From Chara braunii (Eukaryota; Streptophyta; Charophyceae; Charales; Characeae), in contig BFEA01001105.1 of the NCBI GenBank assembly GCA_003427395.1, forward strand, positions 10,229 to 54,266: DNA of 44,038 nucleotides, read 5' to 3'. Shown piece by piece: positions 1-12,039 of the stretch. Made by a program: the position numbers and the translations under genes. The notes under the pieces were generated by a model that had not been told where the DNA came from, did not search any database, and saw only the letters and a list, made by a program, of their open reading frames with translations. The stretch's first letter is position 1, and each line of letters starts with the position of its first letter.

Positions 1-3000
1 CGAAGCCCTAAGGAGCATTAAGTGGACGAGGACCCTAAAAACCACTAAGTTCCCAAAGAAAAAAAAGAAGAAAAATAAGTGTAATCTTCGGCGAAACCCT
101 TGGAGGTTGAGTGGGCGGTCGACCCTAAAAAACGACAAAGTTCCTTAAGAAAAAAAAGAACAAAAATAAGTGTAATCTTTGGCTAAACCCTGGGATTGTT
201 AAGTAGACGAGGACCCTAAAAACCACTAAGTTCCAAAGAAAAAAAATAAGAAAAATAAGTGTGATCTTCAGCGAAGCCCTGCGGAGAGTTGAGCCGGCGG
301 TCAACCCCCAAAAATGACCAAGTTCCCGAAGAAAAATAAGTGTAATCTTCGGCGAAGTCCTGGGAGGTGGAGCAGGCGGTCGACCCCCAAAAATGATTAA
401 GTTCTCAAAGAAAAAAAAGAAGAAAAATAACTGTAATCTTCGGGAAATCCCTGAGGAAGTAAAGCGTGCGATCGACCCTAAAAAACTACTAAGTTCCCAA
501 AGAAAAAAAAAAAAAAAAAAAAGTATGATCTTCGGCGAAGCTCTAGGGAGGTTGAGCGAGTGGTCGACCCCCCAAAACGGCTAAGTTCCCAAGGAAAAAA
601 AAGAAGAAAGATAAGTGTAATCTTCGGCGAAGCCCTGGGAGGTTGAGCGGGCGGTCGATCCCCAAAAATGATCAAGTTCCCAAAGAAAAAAAAGAAGAAA
701 AATAAGTGTACTCTTCGGCGAAACCCTGGGGAGGTTGAGTGGGCGGTGGAACCCCCAAAACGACTCAGTTCCCAAAGAAAAAAAAGAAGAAAAATAAGTG
801 TAATCTCCGCCGAAGCCCTGGGAAGGTTGAGCGGTCGGTCGACCCCCAAAAACGACTAAGTGCCGAAAGAAAAAAAAGAAGAAAAATAAGTATGATCTTC
901 GGCGAAGTGGTGGGGAGGGTTAAGTGGACGAGGACCCTAAAAACCACTAAGTTCCCAAAGAAAAAAAAGAAGAAAAATAAGTGTAATCCTCGGCGAATCC
1001 CTGGGGAGGTTGAGCGGGCAGTTGACCCTTAAAAACGACTAAGTTCCCAAAGAAAAAAAAGAAGAAAAATAAATGTAATCATGGGCTGAGCCCTGGGAGG
1101 TTGGGCAGGCGGTCGACCCCCCAAAACGACTAAGTTCCCAAAGAAAAAAAAGAAGAAACATAAGTGTAATCTTCGGCGAAGCCTTGAGGAGGTTGAGCGG
1201 GCGGTCGACCCCTAAAAACGACTAAGTTCCCCAAGAAAAAGAAGAAGAAAAATAAGTGTAATCTTCGGCGAAGCCCTGGGAGGATGAAGTGGACGAGGAC
1301 CCTAAAAACCACTTATTTCTCAGAGGTAAAAAAGAAGAAAAATAATTGTAATCTTCGGCGAAGCCCCGAGGAGGTTACGCGGGCGGTTGACCAAACAAAA
1401 CGACTAAGTTTCCAAAAAAAAAACAGAAGAAAAGTAATTGTAATCTTCGACAAAACCATGAGGAGAGTTCAGTGGACGAAGACCCTAAAAAACAACTAAG
1501 TTCCCAAAGAAAAAAAAGAAGAAAAATAAGTGTTATCTTCGGCAAAACCCTGGGGAGGGTTGAGCGGGCGGTCGACCCCCAAAAACGACTAAGTTCCCAC
1601 AAAAAAAAAAGAAGAAAAATAAGTGTGATCTTCGGCGAAGCCCTAGGAAGGTTAAGTGGCCGACGACCCTAAAAAGCATTATGTTCCCGAAGAAAAAAGA
1701 GAAGAAAAATAAGTGTAATCTTCGGCGAAGCCCTGGGGAGGTTAAGCGGGCGGTGGACCCACAATACGACTAAGTTCCCTAAGAAAAAAAAGAAGAAAAA
1801 TAAGTGTAATCTTCTGCGAAACCCTTTGGAGGGTAAAGTGGACGAGGACCCTAAAAACCACCAAGTTTCCAAAGGAAAAAATAAGAAAAATAAGTTTAAT
1901 CTTCGGCGAAGCCCTGAGTGGTTGAGCAGGCGGTTAACCCAAAAAAACCACTAAGTTCCCAAAGAAAAAAAAGAAGAAAAATAAGTGTAATCTTCGGCGA
2001 CGCCGTGCGGAGGTTGAGCGGGCTGTCGACACCAAAAAACGACTAAGTTCCCAAAAAAAACAAAAAAGAAAAATAAGTGTAATCTTCAACGAAGCCCTAG
2101 GGAGGTTGAGCGGGAGGTTGACCCCCAAAAACGACAAAGTTGCCAAAGAAAAAAAAGAAGAAAAATAAGTATGATCTTCGGCGACGCCCTGGAAGGTTTA
2201 AGTGGACAAGAACCCTAAAAACGACTAAGTTCCCAAAGAAAAAAAACAAGAAAAATAAGTGTAATCTTCGGCGAAGCCCTGGGGAGGTAGAGCGGGTGGT
2301 CGACCCCCAAAAACAACTGACTTCCCAACGAAAAAAAAAAAGAAAAATAAGTGTAATCTTCGGTGAAGCCCTGGGGAAGGTTAAGTGGACGAGGACCCTG
2401 AAAACCACTAAGTTCCCAAAGAAAAAGAAGAAGAAAAATAAGTGTGATCTTCGGCGAGTCCTGGGGAGGTGGAGCAGGCGGTCGGCCCACCAAAAACGAC
2501 TAAGTTCCCAAAGAAAAAAAAGAAGAAAAATAAGCGTAATCTTCGACGAAACCTTAGGTAGGTTGAGCGGGCAGTAGACCCCCGAAAACGACTAAGTTCC
2601 CAAGGAAAAAAAAAGAAGAAAAATAAGAGTAATCTTCGGCGAAGCCCTGACAAAGTTGAGTGGCCGAAGACCCCAAAAACCACTAAATTCCCAAAGAAAA
2701 AAAAAAAGAAAAATAAGTGTAATCTTCGACGAAGACCTGGGGAGGTTGAGCGGGCGGTGGACCCCCCAAAATGACTAAGTTCCCAAAAAAAAAAAAAAAA
2801 AAAAAAAAGTATAATCTTCTTCAAAGCCCTGGGATGGTGAAGTGGACGAGGACCACAAGAACTACTAATTTCCCATAATAAAAACAAAAGAAAAATAAGT
2901 GTAATCTTTGGCGAAACCACGGGGAGGTTGAGCGGGTGGTTGACAAAAAAAAACGACCAAGTTCCCAAAGAAAAAACAGAAGAAAACTAAGAATAATTTT

Positions 3001-5533
3001 CAAAGAAACCGTGGGAAGGGTTCAATGGACGAGAACCCTGAAAACCACTAAGTTCCCAAGGAAACAAAAGAAGAAAACTAAGTGTAATCTTCGGCGAAAC
3101 CCTGGGGAGGGTTGAGCGGGCGGTCGACCCAAAAAAACGACAAAGTTCCCAAAGATAAAAAAAAAGAAAAATAAGTGTAATGTTTGGCGAATCCCTGGGG
3201 AGGTTGAGCGGGCGGTCGACCGCTAAAAACCACTGAGTTCCAAAAGTAAAAAAAAATAAAAAATAAGTGTAATCTTCGGCTACGCCCTGGCGAGGTTGAG
3301 CGGACCGTCGACCCCCAAAAACGTTCAAGTTCCTAAAGAAAAAAAATAAGAAAAATAAGTGTGATCTTCGGCGAAGCCCTGGGAGGTTGAGCGGGCGGTC
3401 GACCCCCAAAAACGACTAAGTTCCCAAAGAAAAAAAGAAGAAAAATAAGTGCGATGTTCGGCGAAGCCCTATGGAGGATTAAGTGGACGAGACCCTAAAA
3501 ACCACTAAGTTCCCAAAGAAAAAAAAGAAGAAAAATAAGTGTAATCTTCGGCGAAACCCTGGGGAGGTTGAGTGGGCGGTCGACCCTAAAAAACGACTAA
3601 GTTCTTTAAGAAAAAAAAGAAGAAAAATAAGTGTAATCTTCGCGAAACCCTGATATTGTTAAGTAGACGAGGACCCTAAAAACCACTAAGTTCCCAAAGA
3701 AAAAAAAGAAGAAAAATAAGTGTGATCTTCGGCGAAGCCCTGCGGAGAGTTCAGTTGGCGGTCAACCCCCAAAAATGACTAAGTTTCCGAAGAAAAAAAA
3801 AGAAGAAAAATAAGTGTAATCTTCGGCGAAGTCCTCGGGAGGTGGAGCAGGCGGTCGACCCCCAAAAACGATTAAGTTCTCAAAGAAAAAAAAGAAGAAA
3901 AATAAGTGTAATCTTCGGGAAATTCCTAAGGAAGTAGAGCATGCGATCGACCCTCAAAAACTGCTAAGTTCCCAAAGAAAAAAAAGAAGAAAAATAAGTA
4001 TGATCTTCGGCGAAGCTCTGGGAAGGTTGAGCGAGCGGTCGACTTCCAAAAACGGCTAAGTTCCCAAAGAAAAAAAAGAAGAAAAATAAGTGTAATCTTC
4101 GGCGAAGCCCTGGGAGGTTGAGCGGGCGGTCGATCCCCAAAAACGATTAAGTTCCCAAAGAAAAAAAAGAAGAAAAATAAGTGTAATCTTCGGCGAAACC
4201 CTACTGAGGTTGAGTGAGCGGTGGACCCCCTAAAACGACTTAGTTCCCAAAGAAAAAAAAGAAAAAAAATAAGTGTAATCTTCGGCGGAACCCTGGGAAG
4301 GTTGAGCGGGCGGTCGACCCCCAAAAACGACCAAGTTATGAAAGAAAAAAAAGAAGAAAAATAAGTCTGATCTTCGGCGAAGCTGTGAGGAGGGTTAAGT
4401 GGATGAGGACCCTAAAATCACTAAGTTCCCGAAGGAAAAAAAGAAGAAAAATAAGTGTAATCTTCGGCGAAGCCCTGGGGAGGTTGAGCGGGCGGTCGAC
4501 CCCCTAAAACGACTAAGTTCCCAAAGAAAAAAAAGAAGAAAAATTAGTGTAATCTTTGGCGAAGCCCTGGGGAGGTTGAGCGGGCGGGAACCCCCAAAAC
4601 GACTAAGTTCCCAAACAAAAAAAAGAAGAAAAATAAGTGTAATCTTCGGCGAAGCCCTCGGAGGGTTAAGTAGATGAGGACCTTAAAAACCACGAAGTTT
4701 CCAAAGAAAAAAAAAAAAAAAAATAAGTGTAATATTCGGCGAAGCCCTGCAGAGGGTTGAGCGGGCGGTCGACCCCTAAAAACGACTAAGTTCCCAAAGA
4801 AAAAAAAGAAGAAAAATAGTGTAATCTTCGACGAAGCCCTGGGAGGGTTAAGTAGATAAGGACCCTAAAAACTACTAAGTTTCCCAAGGAAAAAAAGAAG
4901 AAAAATAAGTGTAATCTTCGGCAAAGCCCTGCGGAGGGTTGAGCGGTCAGTCGTCCCTTAAAAACGACTAAGTTGCCAAAGAAAAAAAGGAAGAAAAATA
5001 AGTGTAATCTTCGGCGAAGCCCTGGGGAGGTGGAGCGGGCGGTCGACCCCCAAAGACGATTAAGTTCCCAAAGAAAAAAAAGAAGAAAAATAAGTGTAAT
5101 TTTCGAGAAAGCCCTGGGGAGGTGGAGCGGGCGGTTGACCCCCCAAAACTACCAAGTTCCCAAAAAAAAAAAAAAAAAAAAAAAGTGTGATCTTCGGCGA
5201 AGCCCTGGGGAGGTTGAGAGGGCGGTCGATCCCCCAAAACGGCTAAGTTCCCAAAGAAAAGAAAGAAGAAAAATAAGTGTAATCTTCGGCGAAGCCCTGG
5301 GGAGGTTGAGCGGGCGGTCGACCCACAAAAACGATTAAGTTTTTTAAGAAAAAAAATACGAAAAATAAGTGTAATCTTCGGCGAAGCCCTGGGGAGGTTG
5401 AGTGGGCGGTGGACCCCCCAAAACGACTAAGTTCCCAAAGAAAAAAAGGAAGAAAAATAAGTGTAATCTTCGGCGAAGCCTTCGGGAGGTTGAGTGGGCG
5501 ATGAACCCCCCAAAACGACTAAGTTCCCAAAGT
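1..5533. repeat. Satellite array, monomer about 91 bp, with higher-order structure
   Basis: About 60 tandem copies of a monomer of about 91 bp. Each has an A-rich block (AAGTTCCCAAAG followed by an A/G tract ending GAAAAATAAG), then TGTAATCTTCGGCGAAGCCC and a variable tail. Two tail types alternate irregularly: one around GAGCGGGCGGTCGACCCC and one around TAAGTGGACGAGGACCCT. Private variants recur at a fixed long offset. For example, ATTGTTAAGTAGACGAGG lies at 195 and again at 3655, and a CTCAAAG variant with a GCGATCGACCCT tail lies near 400-470 and again near 3870-3950. The higher-order unit is therefore about 3,460 bp, or 38 monomers. The array stops sharply at 5,533 inside a monomer. Long open frames on both strands are by-products: 91 is not a multiple of 3, so the frames rotate. 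Confidence 0.97.
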
Positions 5534-6600
5534 TGTATAGGTATGAGGATGAGAGATGGTCATAGTGTTAGTACTACCTACGCACGAAATCTTCTTTAAA
5601 AATGTAGTGAATATTTACAAGGCCGTTAACCATCTCTCGCTCACCCACCGGTTTTTGGCCAAGGGCGCTGGCTACCCCGCCGCGGGACCTGGTCTAACCG
5701 CGGTTTTAGGCTCTGGCGAACCTCACTGGATTGCATCCTCTGACTGCGGTAGGGTTCCAGTTGACCCCTTTTCACCTCACAGGCCAGACTCCCCAAGTCT
5801 GAGCCTCAGTGAACTACGAAATTCGACACTCGCATCGAGGACTTGCTGACCCCACCAGATTGCAACCTACCGCAGTAAGGCTCTGGCTGGCCCCAACAAT
5901 CAATGCATCTTTAGGTTTGAGAAGAAGATCCTATGTACAGACAGTCAGAAAAACATCTCAAACCCACAGTCAGACAACCCATGCCTTAGATAACAAAACA
6001 AAAATTTCTCAAAAGACGTCTCTTCAGTCTCAAGAGGCATTGAACAACAACAAACAACAACCGACAATGCACTTCCTTGAAACCTCACTTCAGCCTTAGG
6101 AGATGCAGAGTGTTGATCCCAGAGAGGTTTCTTCCCTCATCCGGGAGTACCCCCAAGAGACCTCCCGTCATTCTCAAGGAAGCGTAGAGATACTGACCTG
6201 AGAGAAGTCCCTTCCCTCATCTAGGACAAAAGATAGAAAACTTAGTCAAGAAACACGAAGTCCCCATGCTGACAACTCTTTGGTCAATCCATGTTGAACT
6301 TCTTTGTGCCCATCTTTTTGATAACTCTCTTGGACAGTCAACTTAGTGGGAAAACACGAAGTTTCTCCACTGACAACTCTCTAGTCAGGTAAGGCTGGAC
6401 TTCTTTTATGCCCGCCAGATTCTCTCTTCTTCACGAGATCAAAACTTATTACTATTTTGGTGTACCACAGCTATAAGTTCTCTTAACTTAATATCACCGC
6501 AACTGCACTTTACTGTTACTCCCCACTAAGGGATCTGATGTTTGTGGATCGACTGCGGCTCAACATTCATGACACTTTGATCTCATTAATTCCATCGCTT
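5534..6600. other. Non-coding junction region with small diverged duplications
   Basis: No gene is supported here. The DNA changes abruptly from satellite to unique sequence at about 5,534. A short inverted pair containing ACTGCGGTAGG lies near 5,740 and, reversed, near 5,870. Two diverged tandem duplications follow. One has TCCCTCATC in similar contexts near 6,133 and 6,212. The other is a unit of about 103 bp with AACACGAAGT at about 6,251 and 6,354, each followed by CTGACAACTCT. Plus-strand open frames across 5,556-6,099 are proline/serine-rich and match nothing I recognise. Confidence 0.5.
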
Positions 6601-6619
6601 ATAGAAAATAATAAAATCA

Positions 6620-7400
6620 GTTCAGATGCAGAAACAAATGCAGATCATCTGAAAAGTCTCTCTCAAGTCCTTTGTGACAAAATCTTACGTGCTGAAAATT
6701 GACTTACTGAACTGACAATGCAAGAATAGTCAAAATTTGTTGAAGTTCTTGTCTTTGTTGTACCTTTTCATCTCACTATATTTTTCGTAAACGTTTGGAG
6801 GAAAACATTGAAAATATCATACTTAGCTTTCCTGATGTTGAGAAGATCCTTAGTAGTGGTTGAAACAGAGTCTTTCTCAAATTATCTTTTCATTATTTTC
6901 TTGACTTCTTCCCATGTAGTAACCCCTTCCATCAATTCTTGAACAACCAACCTCTAGTCAGTGTCACAGTATGATAGAAGGTTTAAGTCTCCTGTTTGTC
7001 TGTCCAACCATAACTGAGCCCCAATAATTAGTATTCATCCAAGAAATCATTTACTTGGGACCCTCTGAAGCATGAAATCCTCTCATCTGCTTTTTTTGTT
7101 GTTGCAATATCTGACGTTCCTTTTATTGTGTAAACTTTTTCAAACAGTTCCCGTATAGCACTAACCAGGGTCTCTTCATGAGTCCCTGCAGAAGAGCTAG
7201 GTCTCCCTAGCCTTACCATTTTGACAATAACCCCTCCGTGATATTCTCTTCTTTCTCTTTTAGTCACTCTTGGTCTTTTTTTCCCCACTCTTAATCCCTT
7301 GCTATCCTCGCAAGAAATACATGCTCGTCTCTCTCCTCCCTTGTTTGTTCAATCCCTTAAAAATTATGTACGTAGAGAGTGTAGGCAACAATAGACTGAA
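6620..7400 (-). pseudogene. Decayed retrotransposon Gag-like region
   Basis: Reading the minus strand, an open stretch from about 7,288 to 7,028 ends in CFRGSQVNDFLDEY. It then runs, with stops, into a segment containing GWTDKQET, then MEGVTTWEEVKKIMKR and, after another stop, FEKDS and DLLNIRKAKYDIFNVFLQTF (about 6,790-6,970). The order of a F-x-G-x-V-x-x-F-L-x-Y motif, a GW motif, a TWEE block and an F-x-x-x-F block resembles the Ty3/gypsy-type Gag core. The 7,288 start is only GTG; the frame stays open upstream and includes a CISCED stretch. At least four in-frame stops and likely frameshifts show that it is dead. No protease, reverse transcriptase or LTR was found downstream; the satellite begins 1.1 kb later. 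The identification is by pattern only. Confidence 0.5.
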
Positions 7401-7674
7401 TGGTGATCAAGAGCAATGCAATTTTTTTCAGTCTTCCAATATAATCCTCAATCAGTTCTCTTTTATCATCCCTACTCAGTCTTTTGTTGTATCCTTTCAC
7501 AGTTCCCCAAATCGTAAAGTACCGTGTCAGGTCTATAATCCCATAGTCAAATTGGATTGCTTATAAATCGATGTTGATCCTGTTGCCAAGAGAGACTCGT
7601 TCTCTAGAGGAGTGATAAGATATTCTCTCAGTTATCCCCACTCTCACTACCTTCAGCAAATAGTTGATCCCAGT

Positions 7675-7845
7675 CTAGTCAGTGACAACTCTCAAAGCAG
7701 TGTCTCTCATCCGATCAAAGAAAGGTTGTAAGGACTCAAGCTCGCCCAAAGTAGAGAGACATTTGTCTGAGATCCGAAGAGCGTCTTCTGTGTTGACTAC
7801 CCTTCTTTCCAATCCAAATGTTAGTTGCTCAACGATACCGGGCAT
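7675..7845 (-). pseudogene. Short coding remnant, 56 codons, probably upstream part of the same element
   Basis: An ATG at 7,845 on the minus strand opens 56 codons beginning MPGIVEQLTFGLERRVV and containing LSTLGELESLQPFFDRMRD, which has an amphipathic, coiled-coil-like look, before a TAG. The same frame continues readably after the stop (TGINYLLKVVRVG...). Upstream on the same strand (8,000-8,100) another frame reads FERIPSFLTNNDFDEMRD before a stop. This mixture of readable segments and stops suggests one decayed reading frame running toward the Gag-like block. The family is unrecognised. Confidence 0.35.
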
Positions 7846-8159
7846 TATTGATCATTATAGACAGTGTCAAGAAAGGTAGATCTACGGATGAAGGCAGTCA
7901 GGGATCTCGAACTGATGCTTGAAGGTATTCAGAAGCACGGACTTTATCACCACTGTGGAGTCACTTTTTCTTGCTTTACCTACTATGACAATAGCTTCTA
8001 GGAAAGGTAATCAGTCTCTCATCTCATCAAAGTCGTTATTAGTTAAGAAACTAGGGATTCTCTCAAACTGTCTTACTCCCTCTCCCCAGGTTACTTTTCT
8101 TTGTAACTCTTCAAGCTACGTTTTCGTTCTTATAAGACCGACATATGCCCCCATCCAAC

Positions 8160-8415
8160 ATTCCAAATAATCAGTTTTCTTCTCTTGCTAGGGCGTAAAT
8201 TCTCACATCCAAGCTGGCGGTGTTCAGGAATTTCACCACAAGAATGTGAATATTATGTGTCCTTTTACACAAGTCTCACTCCTCGGAATTATAAAAGGAT
8301 TATCAAACTTGATCACTTCATAAAGTCTGTCATTTGCCACACTTATCCTTGCTACTAAGAGTGTTTTTCTTGAGTCCTTTTCACCTTCCATACAAAATTT
8401 ACCACGCCTTGTCAA
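8160..8415 (-). pseudogene. Coding remnant, unknown family
   Basis: A 60-codon minus-strand ORF (8,415-8,233) contains RLYEVIKFDNPFIIPRSETC and ends at a TGA after IIFTFLW. A second frame directly continues with VVKFLNTASLDVRIYALARE before a stop near 8,160. The switch of frame at a point where both sides read like protein suggests a small indel in a formerly continuous gene. It lies co-oriented with the Gag-like and other shreds between 6.6 and 11.3 kb. I do not recognise the family. Confidence 0.3.
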
Positions 8416-8419
8416 TTGT

Positions 8420-9760
8420 TCCTTAACAGATTAATACGAGATAAAGGAGGAGTTGGGAATCCCTCAGGGACGGTAGGTTGAGTGGACCTAATGAAGCACT
8501 TATTTTCCCCCTCGAGTTTTTTTTTCTCTCTCAACACAGCTTCCTCAACAAATTCCCAACATCTTCATTATACATGATCGACACTTCTTTCTTTAGGAAC
8601 ACAAATCCTTACGTCATACGTGTCCAACCCAGTAAAATAAAATGTCATAATATAGAATCGTTCTTGTTCCCATCCACTCTCGACCATCTCATACTTAGCA
8701 ACCTCGTACGGGAACGCTTATTTTGTACTTATAATATTCAATGATTTCATGAGTCACTCAACCTTTTCTCTGCTTGGACCTGATCCTTTGCCGAATTCTT
8801 AACTTTGTTGTCCGATTTCCTTAACTGAAATTTATCTCGTTTTCATAACAACCCATTAATTTCTCCCACTTCAATACCATGTTCATTATCGGTAACCAAT
8901 TATTTAAACAGTGTTCATACTGATAGGGGAATATCTATTTAAAAGTGAGTTTAAAAAGCTTTTTCAATTCACTGTCGACTAACATTGTCTGAATTTGATT
9001 TGTTCTCTTCTCTTCCAGTTTTTCACAATGATCAAAGGTTCATAGAGTTTACTTGTGATCAACCATGACTCTCTCCAATAGATAACACCAATGTCCTTTT
9101 CCAGTCAAGTGTGGTACCTCACACATGAAAAGATAAGACACAATTAGCAATTGAAATTTCGAAGAGGATGATGACTCAGAAGATGATTGCAAGATCGATA
9201 TGATAATTCGAATATTGTCAACAGTTTTCAAGCCTTAATCAAAGCTCAAAATTGTTGTTGACCTAGGCTTATTCCGGACACAAAAAAGTTTCATGTCCCC
9301 GACAACGGTGTCATTTTTGTTGCATTTTTTTCAGTCAGGCCACTTCGGACTACCATAAAGCCAACTGTTTGTCACGCAGGATTTTGATGTTTGTTTGCAA
9401 TAATAAAATGAATTAGGTAAAGCAAATATCTTCCTGTTGTGTGCTTTCGGCTTCGAACGAGACCCTTCAATTGCGGTATTTGTTGGTCCCCGATCTTATT
9501 ATGATTCGGAACAGCAAAGATCATGCAAATAATAACCATAGAATTCTGGTGCGCTGTGCATGTATTAATTTTGCCAATTTACTTATTTTGAGAACTGTGA
9601 CAAGATCATCAGAAAGCAAAGTCATAAAGCAAAGTCAATGCAAATGAATCAGGAATGAGTAACTCAAAATCGAGACAAGATAAATAAGGAAAGAATGAGA
9701 ATTCATAGTAATATAAAGAATGTATAGATGAATACACACGACTAGTATTAGTCAATAGTC
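8420..9760. other. AT-rich stretch with no supported gene
   Basis: Open frames in both orientations are short and low in information. A minus-strand ORF at 9,231-9,049 has a serine run and nothing recognisable. I see no RNA gene, clear repeat or conserved domain here. Confidence 0.4.
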
Positions 9761-9761
9761 C

Positions 9762-10420
9762 TTATTTATCCCTCTGAACTTTCGTTATTGATCTTTCATT
9801 TGGCAGTGTGTTTCCTATGCCTCGAGCCACGTCTGTGTACCTTCTTAGGTTGTGGCCTCTGAATAGAGAATCACCTGAAGTCTGCAAACTCTGAGCATTT
9901 TCATCCAAGACCCATAACACGAAATCCACCATAGCACATAATTCCTCCCACAGTGTAGGAATATAAGGATGGGAGAAAATCCCTTGTGTGAGATTTTTGA
10001 ACTCTGAAAGGCTCGGTAATTGCTTCGTAGTCAATCTTTGCAGGCGAAATATACCTCTTGGCTAGGTCAACCGAGTCATCCTAACAGAAGCCATCTGTGA
10101 GAAGGAAAGGAACTGGAGGCTTGGCATAGTCGGTGACTCGGTGTAGAACTTGGGTCTAAAACTACGGATCAGTTTGGTACCACTCTCGTCAAGTTCCCTC
10201 TCTTTCTCCTCTAGGTACTGGCTGTCGAGATCTAGACCGAGTCAAAATGCTCACTAGCCTCTTTGTCTTTCTTCACGTAAGGCCTCAAGTCGTGGATAAT
10301 GTCTGCTGCAAAACTGGTGAGGACAATGAATATTGACAGATCACCTTGTTTAAAACCTTTTGCGCTGACATATTGGTATTGAATGGCGTCTTTAGAGGCA
10401 ACTTTGTGATCAGGACAGTC
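9762..10420 (-). pseudogene. Decayed minus-strand coding region, unknown family
   Basis: The best piece is a 90-codon frame (10,034-9,762) containing LPSLSEFKNLTQGIFSHPYI, then PTLWEELCAMVDFVLWVLDE and SLQTSGDSLFRGHNLRRYTD. Upstream on the same strand other frames read VSAKGFKQGDLSIFIVLTSF and DIIHDLRPYVKKDKEASEHF, then LDSQYLEEKERELDESGTKL, and then lead toward the 90-codon frame. These blocks are hydrophobic/charged mixtures of normal protein composition, broken by stops and frame changes. They look like one former gene of at least 200 codons. A structural or Gag-type protein of a retroelement is possible, but no diagnostic motif is visible. Confidence 0.4.
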
Positions 10421-10582
10421 TCCTTAATGGAGAATGATTAAACCGTACTCATGAGTTGTGGACGTTGAGACTGATCTCTACACCTTTTGGTGACAATATT
10501 GTCTAGATGATACTGATGGGGCAAATGAGAATGGTCTGATCGTTGATTGGTTCTGAAAGGAAGTTTCGAGTAACTCGGACGA

Positions 10583-10722
10583 TTGAATATTGATTCAATA
10601 CTTGATTGAATGTTGATTGAATGTTGATTGAATGTTGATTGAATGCTGATGGAATGTTGATTGAGTGTTGATTGAACGTTGATTGAATGCTGATTGATTG
10701 CTGATTGATTGTTGATTGAAGC
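10583..10722. repeat. Minisatellite, 12-bp unit TTGATTGAATGT
   Basis: About eleven tandem copies of a 12-bp unit, TTGATTGAATGT with variants (GCTGATTG, GAACG). The period is a multiple of 3, so it encodes a repeated Asn-Gln-His/Ser-Ile/Phe pattern on the minus strand in the middle of the decayed coding region. It probably expanded inside that dead gene. Confidence 0.9.
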
Positions 10723-10752
10723 TTAGGGAAAAGAATACGGGCATCCTTGTGC

Positions 10753-10998
10753 TCACTTGAGCTTTGCCCTAACCTGCTTAAGGGTCTCCAGCGAGAAGCC
10801 TGTTCTATGCAGCTTGTCGTTTTGGTCACAAAAGTAGAACACGTACTCTATATATTTTTCCTCTCCTATTCTCTGGATTGCTTCCTCTCTCACGACTGGC
10901 TTCTGAAGTTTCATGCACAAACAAACCTCATTTTTCCAGTTCTCATGTTTATCCACGCTAACCTCACATTTCATCACCAACACCTTTGAATCCCTCAT
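10753..10998 (-). pseudogene. 81-codon ORF, probable remnant of an upstream coding segment
   Basis: The minus-strand frame contains HENWKNEVCLCMKLQKPVV, EEKYIEYVFYFCDQNDKLH and TGFSLETLKQVRAKLK. The composition is convincingly protein-like, with paired aromatic and cysteine residues, but I do not recognise a family. It ends at the 12-bp minisatellite, which may have displaced its original continuation. It is co-oriented with the shreds at 9.8-10.4 kb and could be part of the same former gene. Confidence 0.35.
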
Positions 10999-11098
10999 GA
11001 TTTCTTCCCCTATTCTCCAGTTCCGACTTGACGGGTTACAGGGGCGAATAGCAGTTGGTACCTTGATAACTCTATAGAGTTGTTGGGTGCACTCTCCC

Positions 11099-11287
11099 TC
11101 ACACTACAGATGAAGTACGACTCATCAACATCTCACTCGGCACTGACATAAGAGGAACAACTCGCACATCGACCTTCGCCCCACAATCTTGCATAAAGTT
11201 TTTTCTTGCGCTACTCAAATATAGCTCCTCAGAGGGGTTTGTCTTTGATAAGACATTATGCCAAACTCTGGAAACCAGTGAACCCAC
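11099..11287 (-). pseudogene. 62-codon ORF, unknown
   Basis: A minus-strand frame beginning MGSLVSRVWHNVLSKTNPSE, with no recognisable domain. It is listed only because it continues the series of co-oriented, protein-like shreds. It may equally be chance. Confidence 0.2.
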
Positions 11288-11644
11288 ACAACCAATGCAC
11301 CATACACTTGCAATAGGTTGTATTACGGAAATGAAAGTCCCCCAGGTACTACAGGCAACTCTCTTTTAGAGTTAGCAGTCCCTGCATTAGTCTAAACTAC
11401 CCGGCATAGTCTTGAGGTCCCGTTAATCTCAGGTATGTCGTGACTTTATCTTGTAATTAACATGAGGGGAAGAAACTTAGTTGATCATATCTTTGGGCTT
11501 TCCCTTCTTCTATACGAAGCGCACTCTAGTGACCTTTGAATAGGGAACAGGGGTTGTTGATATTTGATCGTCGCACTTAGGAATTGTCAGTCGTTGACAC
11601 AGTCAACAAATATGCGATAGTTGGGCCACGCGCAACCTATCTTG

Positions 11645-11739
11645 TGTCAACTTGCATAGCACGGCGAAAGTTTTCGCACCCCTTCATGTTCGCACGAACA
11701 GCTCGCGAACATGTTCAAACGAACACATTTGTTTTTTGG

Positions 11740-11791
<52 letters not shown>

Positions 11792-12030
11792 TTTTTTTTC
11801 TCGGTTTTTTATTTGTAACTCATGATTGGCTATGAATTTGAGCATGACTCCAAGGCAAAAGTTGTTTGTACATAACATTTATGGTTTAAAGTTTTTTCTA
11901 AGAATTTTTATTTTTTTTATTTTTTATGTTCGCTTTCGGAGGTTTTTGACCGTTTGTTCGCCTTCGGGTGAACATGTTCGAGTTCGCCTCCGAATGAGAA
12001 CACGGTGCTATGTAGGTGTCAACCCTTCAA
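11645..12030. repeat. Imperfect foldback element with internal (AT)n
   Basis: The left part holds GCATAGCAC, GTTCGCACGAAC and GCGAACATGTTCAAACGAAC. The right part, reversed, holds CATAGCACCG, CGAACATGTTC and GGCGAAC in the same order. The two halves flank T-rich DNA and an (AT)n tract at about 11,742-11,786. The arms are diverged, so the boundaries are approximate. It resembles a non-autonomous DNA transposon or foldback whose centre expanded as a microsatellite. Confidence 0.45.
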
Positions 12031-12039
12031 TAAAGGTGA

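Noticed and set aside
393-5338. Many Lys/Arg-rich and Phe-rich open frames on both strands in the first 5.5 kb
   Set aside because: They are translations of the 91-bp satellite. The period shifts frame every unit and both strands are open, so this is not coding.
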